Below are positions 57,744-64,000 of a stretch of DNA of 64,000 nucleotides, piece after piece (positions within the stretch are counted from its first letter, which is position 1; each line of letters starts with the position of its first letter). Source of the DNA: Megalonaias nervosa (lineage: Eukaryota; Mollusca; Bivalvia; Unionida; Unionidae); assembly GCA_016617855.1 (NCBI GenBank), contig JAECUM010032014.1, forward strand, positions 1 to 64,000, given 5' to 3'. A program made the translations under genes and the position numbers. The notes below the pieces were generated by a model. That model saw nothing but the letters and a program-made list of their open reading frames with translations. It ran no database searches and was not told the origin of the DNA.

Positions 57744-58238
57744 CTAAACGTATTGAAATCTAATTTTTTGTGCAAATCTTTTGGAAAAGGAAGATTTATA
57801 AATATTTTCTGCCACGTATTGTACTGAAGGTGGTACTATGTCAAAATATTTGGCAGCAAAATTAATTGACTTGAACACAATTTCTTCACCATCTGCATTT
57901 ACGGATTTAACAGGTCTTGCAAATCGTACGCCGCCAGTGTTTCCAAACTTACAGTTTTCACTTTGCGTGATGATTCGTAGATTTCCAAGTGAATTGTCAA
58001 GTTTATTGCCGTTGATGTGATCTACTACATACCCATCTTTGATCAATCCAAAATAACACTCATAGGTAAATCTATGTGATAAATATCTTTTTTTCTTGCC
58101 ATTAGTAGTAAACGCAAGATAACCAGTATTGATAACACTACCGACTGGTTTTTTCATCCTGCAATTCCTGATGATGCCATTACGAGATGCTTCATAATTA
58201 GTGATGATTGGGTGCTTCACAAACTCATTTTGTTCCAT
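57744..58238 (-). CDS. HNH homing endonuclease with NUMOD domains, intact
   Basis: 164 residues. N-terminus PIITNYEASRNGIIRNCRMK is a NUMOD4-like DNA-binding module. Then the HNH core of HNH_3 type: LSHRFTYECYFG, DGYVVDHINGNKLDNSLGNLRI, with His, Asn and His in the usual places. The C-terminal third (SVNADGEEIVFKSINFAAKYF) is a NUMOD1-like helix-turn-helix. Such enzymes are typical of phages and large DNA viruses, where they cut a specific site and spread their own gene. It is on the opposite strand to its capsid neighbours. No intron or intein is visible around it, so it is a free-standing form. Confidence 0.85.
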   Translation of the reverse strand: MEQNEFVKHPIITNYEASRNGIIRNCRMKKPVGSVINTGYLAFTTNGKKKRYLSHRFTYECYFGLIKDGYVVDHINGNKLDNSLGNLRIITQSENCKFGNTGGVRFARPVKSVNADGEEIVFKSINFAAKYFDIVPPSVQYVAENIYKSSFSKRFAQKIRFQYV

Positions 58239-58253
58239 TTATATATATAATAT

Positions 58254-58558
58254 TTATTTGTCTAAATCATTGTTTTTTGAAAATCTAGCCAGATAATCTT
58301 CTTCGGTTTTTATAGGAGAATCAGCGTTATATTTTTTATCGTTATATCGTTTCAGCTCTCTGTACTTTTTACCACCGCATTGCGCACACAGTTGAGTCCT
58401 TCCTCGCACTCCAGCACTACACACAATACACGGTTTGCTCCTAGACTCCCATTTCTGACGCATTGCATATGATAACTACAGTATTTATTCACGCATGTTC
58501 TGTTACACGGAGACGTATAACCGATTTTTAACCAGCTGCAATGATTTGGTTGAATCAT
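58254..58558 (-). pseudogene. Small Cys-rich zinc protein (element 2), frameshifted
   Basis: From the ATG at 58,558 the first frame reads MIQPNHCSWLKIGYTSPCNR and CVNKYCSYH. After a shift near 58,460 the second frame reads CIVCSAGVRGRTQLCAQCGG and continues to 58,254. Together there are eight or more Cys in pairs, as in a two-site zinc-binding protein. Position is between the homing endonuclease and the divergent polymerase gene, 49 bases from its ATG. Small Cys-rich proteins of this kind occur in other invertebrate Polintons; role unknown. Confidence 0.55.
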
Positions 58559-58607
58559 ATACAAAAGATTAAAGTTCAATTAAATATATATTTGCCTTAA
58601 TTATAAT

Positions 58608-61600
58608 ATGGAAGAATTATCCGCAATTGAACCCTACGCAGCCAGATTCGATCTTGACAGACTACCCGAGTATAAACTTAGTATTTCGATGCAAGATCTA
58701 GCTTTAACGAATGCGGATATAATTAAACGTATCCGTGAGGCCAAGAAGGAATTTCGTGACGATGGTGCAGTTCATGCATGGTCAACATTCAGAGTTGGAA
58801 ATGTTTCTAATACGATGAATGACAAACGAGGAAGAGTAATCATTAACCACCTTGATAATCAAAAATATTTTATTTTAATAAAATTTATTGTAAATACGGA
58901 AGAAGATATTTTGATTATTCGTGACAAGCGCGATCCCGTCCGCGTGCAGTCAGGAAATAATATCTTCTTGAGTAATAAATCTAAACCAGGAATACTAACT
59001 GGTATAGATAAACCGTATTATGAGCGATCGTACCCTGTAACTGCGGTTGTCTATGGAATATTTCCGCTGAATAATAAACCTAATGTTGGGGATCTCAAAC
59101 CAATGAAATTGTCATCCTTGACTTCGTCAAGAATAAACTGCGTAGCTGAGCGAGTTACAGAACACTTTACAAACGCGATACGTGGTAATGGTTTAACTGA
59201 TTTAAGACTTAAAAAAATAAATGCATGGGCAGAGTCGGTTAAAGATACCGGAGCGTCTATCAAAGATGTTGCTGAGCTAGAGAAGAAATTAAGATTTCTA
59301 ATAACAGTAAAACGTTAACCGGAGAGATTTTGTACAAACCGAAATATATAAAAACAAAATGGAGCTCCGATAGATATTATTGATCATAACGCGCACGCAT
59401 GGACTGCTGCAGTAACAATATTTCCACGAGATAGAAAGATTAAATTTTATGACGGTGATATCTTTGATTTTATTAAAAATATTAGTAAAACCGATCCTGT
59501 TTCTGTTTGGTTATTTCAGAGTTCGGAATATGATCATTACGATCAATTTGTATGACCTAACGGTGATATTTATCGTACAGAATCTCTCCATGAGGAAATG
59601 GAACATCTTGCGCAACGCCTTTGGCGTGAATATACCTCTGATGATATCATAGTTAGACAATTATTGAATAATTGTTTTACTGTTCCGTCAGTCGCTGCTC
59701 ATTTCGTTCAGGAGAAAAATTCATGGAAAACGACACGATCGGAATTTCTTGAAGATGTCAAGAAAAGTTGTATAGAATATGGACACGGTGGATTATGGAA
59801 CACCAAGTACAACCATAGTGATGTTATCTCGGTTGATATGATAGCGTGTTATCCTGGGAGTTTTCTTGGATATGGAGCATGTTCTGAATACTTTAAGAGA
59901 TTCGGACATCCTACACATGACATGACCAGGGTTGCAATAAACGGATCCTTACCAGATATTGACTTAACAGGATTTGCTCACGTAGAATCATTCGAGTTTA
60001 GAGAAGATCTCCATGCGATTACTTATATTTGGTTCGGAAAACATTTTTCAGAAAAATGTTGGGTTCCGATAGTACTATTGCGATGTATGCTTGATGCTGG
60101 ATTTTTAATATCGTTGAGAGTAACTGAAGTGATTATATCGTATAGTTCACAGAAGCAAGTTTGGTTACCAGAACCGGACAGATTTAATATCGATGATACC
60201 AGGAAAGAATTCCCTGATATTGATGAAGATCATATCATTAAAGTAAATAAATGCAGGAACGAGCAGGATGAAAAACTTGCAAAAGATCTTGGTAGAAAGA
60301 TAATCGGTAAGTTTACTCAGGGTGGTTCATACGATTATAAACGAGTGTGTACAAGATTGATTATGGACGATGCTGAACTAGATTTTATAATCGCTGATAC
60401 AACGGAGAAAAATATATTTATAAACCGATGTAATGCTTATTTATCAGATGGAACAAAACTAGGTACCATTGTGAGCTATCTTGATGGCGACTCACCACAG
60501 TTTACTCATTTAAGATCTTCGATGTTAGCGTACGTTTCGATAAATCTATTGTCGATGATAAATAAATTTCCTCGTCACGCTGTCAGAGTCGCTACGGATT
60601 CATTTTATATACACAAAAAATATAAAGATTTATTAAAACTCGGTAATGGTGAATGGGGGACATGGAGGATAAAACAAGAAAATATACTTAGTTATTCTGA
60701 ATCTGCCGATGTTGAAATTGCGCAGACATATTACAAAAATAATAATCAAATATCAAAATCATCTGCACCATCTGTGTACGATCCTGTAGCTAGACATAAG
60801 ACCGTTTATCTTAATGGGTGTGGAGGTTCAGGTAAAACAACTCGTGCGATTAACTTATTTATGAATAATAACTCAGATATAATTGTTTTGACACCTACAC
60901 ATAAACTTGCTAGAGAAATAAACGAACGAGGAGTAAAATCATGTACATATCATAGTTTCTTTAGATGGTGCGGAGACACGTGGACCCCATCGCGGATGGG
61001 TGAAAAATATATACCTAGGTATATTATATGGGACGAGATATGCACGGTGTCGTTAGAAACACTAAAAACATTTCTTAATTGGTTGTTATTGAAGAATACT
61101 GCTGTGATTATGTGTGGCGATCATGGTCAGCCACCACCCTTTGTTGGACAGTCTCCACATGAATGGTTGAAAACATTTGTAGATTATTACGAAGAAATAA
61201 ATGATGACCATAGAGCTATTGATGAGCCGCTGAAAGAGTTTAAAAGATTAATCAGACTACAGCCAGATAAAATACAATGCGAGATACTGCGTAAAGTAAT
61301 TGCAGAAACTTCTATGAATGAATTTTGGATTTTATGGAGACCTGCTGATTTGATAGTCGCAAGTAGAAAGATAGTTCGTGATGAACTACAAAAGAAATTA
61401 TTTACATTACATAAAGAAAAGTTTCCGGATCTACCTGTACCTTTGTGTTATCGCCCATCGGATACTCGACGACAAAATATTGAAGTTGAAATACAAGGTA
61501 CCTTGGTTCCACCGAGGGTACAGAATCTTATCTTGAATGATATCGTGTTGGTTGCTGTTGATGTTATTGAGAACGCGTTAAACATGGATAAATCGCCATG

Positions 61601-62063
61601 GACATTAGGATACGCTATAACAATTCACTCGTCGCAGGGATTAACTATAACTGATACTAGAATCTGGATTGTAGATGATCGTATTGAATGGTCGAATTTA
61701 GTCTATCTCGCCGTATCTCGAGTCAGGAAAATATCGCAACTGCGTAGGGTTATTGTAGATTACGTAATAACTGAAGAAATCACTAACAATATCGATATCA
61801 ATAAAAAATTAGTCAGCTATAAGCAGTTTGACAAAAAAAATAAGCGTGATTTTGATCTTGATGCTGAATTTATTATAACACTAAAACAACTACAGAATAA
61901 TCATTGCGCAAGTTGCAACTGTAATATGTCATGGCAGTGTTTTAATCCAAGACAATTTACCGTAGACAGAATTAATAGTGATCTCGGTCACACACGTGAA
62001 AATGTAATGCTGACCTGTCTTGAGTGTAATCGACGTCGAGGCTCTGGACATTTACAAAATTGA
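58608..62063 (+). pseudogene. Fused family B DNA polymerase, SF1 helicase and HNH nuclease (element 2)
   Basis: One frame of 1,152 codons with TAA 59,316, TAA 59,349 and TGA 59,553 clustered in 240 bases; the 821-codon remainder from 59,598 is open. The pre-palm part shows WSTFRVGNV. Palm motif A is SVDMIACYPGSF (about residue 408), and motif C is RVATDSFYI (about residue 662). Then comes a superfamily 1 helicase: Walker A NGCGGSGKTTRA (about residue 738), Walker B IIWDEIC, motif III CGDHGQPPP, and TIHSSQGLT and YLAVSRV near its end. The last 55 residues are an HNH nuclease (HCASCNC, FTVDRINSDLGH, CLECNRRRG). Would replicate the element and unwind DNA. Its 3' end overlaps the convergent integrase gene by 12 bases. 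Confidence 0.8.
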
Positions 62064-63038
62064 GCTTGGTGGTAACTGCGTATCCTCAGGAATTACTTGT
62101 AATTGTTCACGTACAAATCCACGTTGAGGGGCCGTAGAATCTAGTCTGTATATTGGAGGTCTACCAGTGGATCTAACCACGCTAGAAATTTTATATGTAG
62201 TCACGCTCCAGATAGGATCGGTTGCTCTTTTTTTACCACCTTCAAGTTCGCCAGGTTCATATAAATATCTTACAGTTACATTACCTAATACTGGTTGAGA
62301 GAAAGATTCACGTCGTTGTCCGTAGCCATTGCTACGGGGTATATATTTTTTTTTGATCGCGTTAGAAGGTTTCATGGAAGTTGCACGAGTAATTTCATTA
62401 TTCAACGCAGCTATCACACTCGGTAATCTTGCAACCCATTCACGAGATCTATCCTTAAAATCAGTAGATATTTCCTTTGCATATTGATATCCAAATAACC
62501 GCTCAGCAAGTGTTCTATTAAATCGTTCAACGATTGCCTGATCACGATGAATTTCAGTATATCCTCGTCTGATTTTAACGTTATGTTTCTTCATCAACGA
62601 TGATACTGCTCCAAGAAATTCTTTACCAGGATCAACTTGTAATAACCGTGGCCATCGTAGACCACCACGTTGATAAATACGCTCAAACGCAGATGCAACT
62701 TCAGATGCTGTCTTTGTTGATAATGGCTCCGCTTCTTTGTATCTACTCGCAACATCAACGACAGTTAACGCATATCTATACGTGTATTGACGTCTACGTG
62801 TTTTAATGGTATCGTGTGGTAAAAACAAAATATCTGCTTGATGAACTTCATTAGGAACGCTAACATCAAAATGCGCGTACTGAATTCTTTTAGGTGGACT
62901 CAGGAAGATTTACCATATTGCCTGTCGTGCTAACCATGATGCAGCAACATCACGTGAAACTTTTGCTGCTTCGGCGAGTTTACTAATCGCTGCTTTACCT
63001 CTCCAGAATCCTCTCGGGGAATAATAAACAGATTCCAT
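62052..63038 (-). pseudogene. Retroviral-type integrase (element 2), one in-frame TAA
   Basis: 329 codons in one frame from the ATG at 63,038, broken only by TAA (62,912-62,910). The N-terminal helical part is YYSPRGFWRGKAAISKLAEA. The catalytic triad is intact: Asp69 (HQADILFLPHD), Asp136 (LLQVDPGKEF) and Glu171 (QAIVERFNRTL). The C-terminal beta part ends with PIYRLDSTAPQRGFV. A chromodomain is not seen, unlike the integrase of element 1. It would insert the linear element. The TAA is at a position where related proteins I recall have Gln. Confidence 0.82.
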
Positions 63039-63054
63039 TATGATAGGTATATAA

Positions 63055-63557
63055 TTAATTACCAGCCCCTAGCACTAGTTTACCTTTCATAGCAGTTTTT
63101 ACTAGAAAACTAGCGAGAGATTCTCTGAGAGATTTATTAGGTATAGAATTTAATGCGTGAATCAATTTCACATCTGCGAGATGCCGCTGTTGCAAATCTG
63201 GACTTTTATAAGCAACATCATGAATGTGACATGCTTGATCAATCTTATTTACTGGATACTCTCCTGGTTTTGGTTGATTTTGGTTATCGAGACTGATATC
63301 GAGACGAGTTCCTGGACCACAATAATTATATCCGGGTAAATGTTTCTCACCAGGGTATTTAGCCCATGGAGTTCCTGGTAATTTTCCTAACGAAGCAGCA
63401 ATATCCCCCCACCTGTCTTTGTTGGAATAAATTTATATTTCTTGGTGCCACATTTCACACACTTACCTGTAAGTACACGTCTTTTATTTTTTGTTGTTAT
63501 TGTCGTTAATTCAGTAGTAGGTGTAGATGCTCTGCATCGAACACAATATAGACTTAT
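63055..63557 (-). pseudogene. Zinc ribbon plus phospholipase A2 protein (element 2)
   Basis: The N-terminal part (ISLYCVRCRASTPT, GKCVKCGTKKYKFI) has two Cys-X2-Cys pairs, a zinc ribbon. The C-terminal part is a parvovirus-VP1-like phospholipase A2: YNYCGPGTRLD (calcium loop) and DQACHIHDVAY (the His-Asp catalytic motif). A frameshift in a G-run near 63,405 separates the halves. The first codon appears to be ATA, where ATG would be expected. PLA2 in small DNA viruses breaks endosomal membranes during entry. It is divergent from the ATPase gene, with 12 bases between them. Confidence 0.72.
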
Positions 63558-63569
63558 ATTATTTATTAT

Positions 63570-64000
63570 ATGGATGTAATTGACTTTTCTGCGACACGAA
63601 AACAAGAACCAGTAAAACACCATCCAGCGTTACCAAATTCTATCAGAATGATTATAATAGGTCCGTCCGGAAGTGGAAAAACGCAATTATTACTTAATCT
63701 AATAATGCGATGGCTCAAGTGGGATAAATTGTATTTAGTAGCGCCATCTGTAGATGATCAGCGATGTTACGAAGTACTTAAAAGATTTTAATGAAAACGC
63801 AAAATTGTTGCATGAAGACAGTGAAGTCATAGACTTTATTACTGATATTGATGAAGCGCCATCCGTAGATGATCTGGATGGATTCATTAATAACCTCGTG
63901 GTATACGATGATGTCATGCTGGACAAACAATCCAATCCAGCTCGGATATTTTCACGAGGCCGTCACAGAAACACAGACGTGATTTATGTTACACAGCGTT
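63570..64000 (+). pseudogene. FtsK/HerA-type genome packaging ATPase (element 2), partial
   Basis: From ATG 63,570: HHPALPNSIRMIIIGPSGSG, with Walker A GPSGSGKT at residues 31-38, then LYLVAPS. TAA at 63,789 results from a frameshift near 63,780; in the next frame are Walker B (NNLVVYDDVML) and the SRGRHRNTDVIYVTQR arginine/sensor region characteristic of Polinton and adintovirus packaging ATPases. It runs off the window end. It would pump the genome into the capsid. Confidence 0.82.

Larger units (their letters stand above)
48042..64000 (+). mobile_element. Polinton/Maverick element 2 (partial, runs off the window)
   Basis: A different lineage from element 1, recognised by its gene set: core protein, major capsid, membrane-active protein, adenain-like protease, fibre-like protein, penton, polymerase-helicase fusion, integrase, PLA2 and packaging ATPase. 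Capsid genes are on the plus strand; integrase, PLA2, HNH and Cys-rich genes are on the minus strand. The left end is placed at the inverted repeat but is not proven; the right TIR is outside the window. Several genes have stops or frameshifts; four look intact. Confidence 0.85.

Overview
The window is repeat-rich, AT-rich animal nuclear DNA. I see no ordinary host protein-coding gene in it. Simple repeats, two minisatellite/satellite blocks, several non-LTR retrotransposons with RNase H, MITE-like inverted repeats and a tRNA-headed SINE fit an invertebrate genome. The SINE at 43.2 kb carries a body I recall from bivalve/metazoan SINEs (the 'Meta' domain), so a bivalve mollusc is my best guess, at low to moderate confidence.

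The genes belong mainly to virus-like Polinton/Maverick (adintovirus-like) elements, three of them. (0) At 1.4-3.9 kb lies a badly decayed remnant of a family B DNA polymerase gene. (1) At 10,350-38,252 lies a complete Polinton with terminal inverted repeats (TIRs) of 551 and 514 bp, sitting in a tandemly repeated host target whose empty site can be read from the flanks. Its left half holds a polymerase fragment, a chromodomain integrase, a small membrane protein, a penton-like minor capsid protein, a core/pX-like protein, the major capsid protein, a putative zinc protein, an adenain-like protease and a promoter-led accessory gene. Its right half is inflated by about 17.7 kb of nested LINEs (19.43-37.1 kb), after which one Polinton gene and the right TIR resume. 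I found no packaging ATPase. (2) From about 48,042 past the window end lies a second, distant Polinton lineage. It has an unknown coiled protein, core protein, major capsid, membrane-active protein, protease, phage-fibre-like protein, membrane protein, penton, unknown protein, an intact HNH homing endonuclease, a Cys-rich protein, a polymerase-helicase-HNH fusion, integrase, zinc ribbon-phospholipase A2, and an FtsK/HerA packaging ATPase cut by the window end. Together these sets would cover protein-primed replication (polymerase), integration (integrase), capsid building and maturation (capsid proteins, protease), packaging (ATPase) and entry (PLA2, fibre, membrane-active peptide). Most genes carry stops or frameshifts, so both are endogenous relics.

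Other regions: an RTE-like LINE on the minus strand (4.9-8.1 kb); a LINE tail (8.55-9.28 kb); nested I-superfamily (Nimb-like) LINEs, one 5'-truncated (19.4-23.9 kb), one nearly full length with a repeat-monomer 5' UTR (24.9-33.4 kb) and one with an inverted 5' part suggesting twin priming (33.4-37.1 kb); a 3.6 kb array of a 32-bp repeat (39.2-42.8 kb); a 1.1 kb array of a 44-bp repeat (43.7-44.8 kb); and a MITE-like element at 46.2 kb.

The most unexpected signal is a perfect histone-mRNA-type 3' stem-loop, with a downstream purine element, at the inner edge of each TIR of Polinton 1. Each one faces transcripts running outward from the element's terminal genes.
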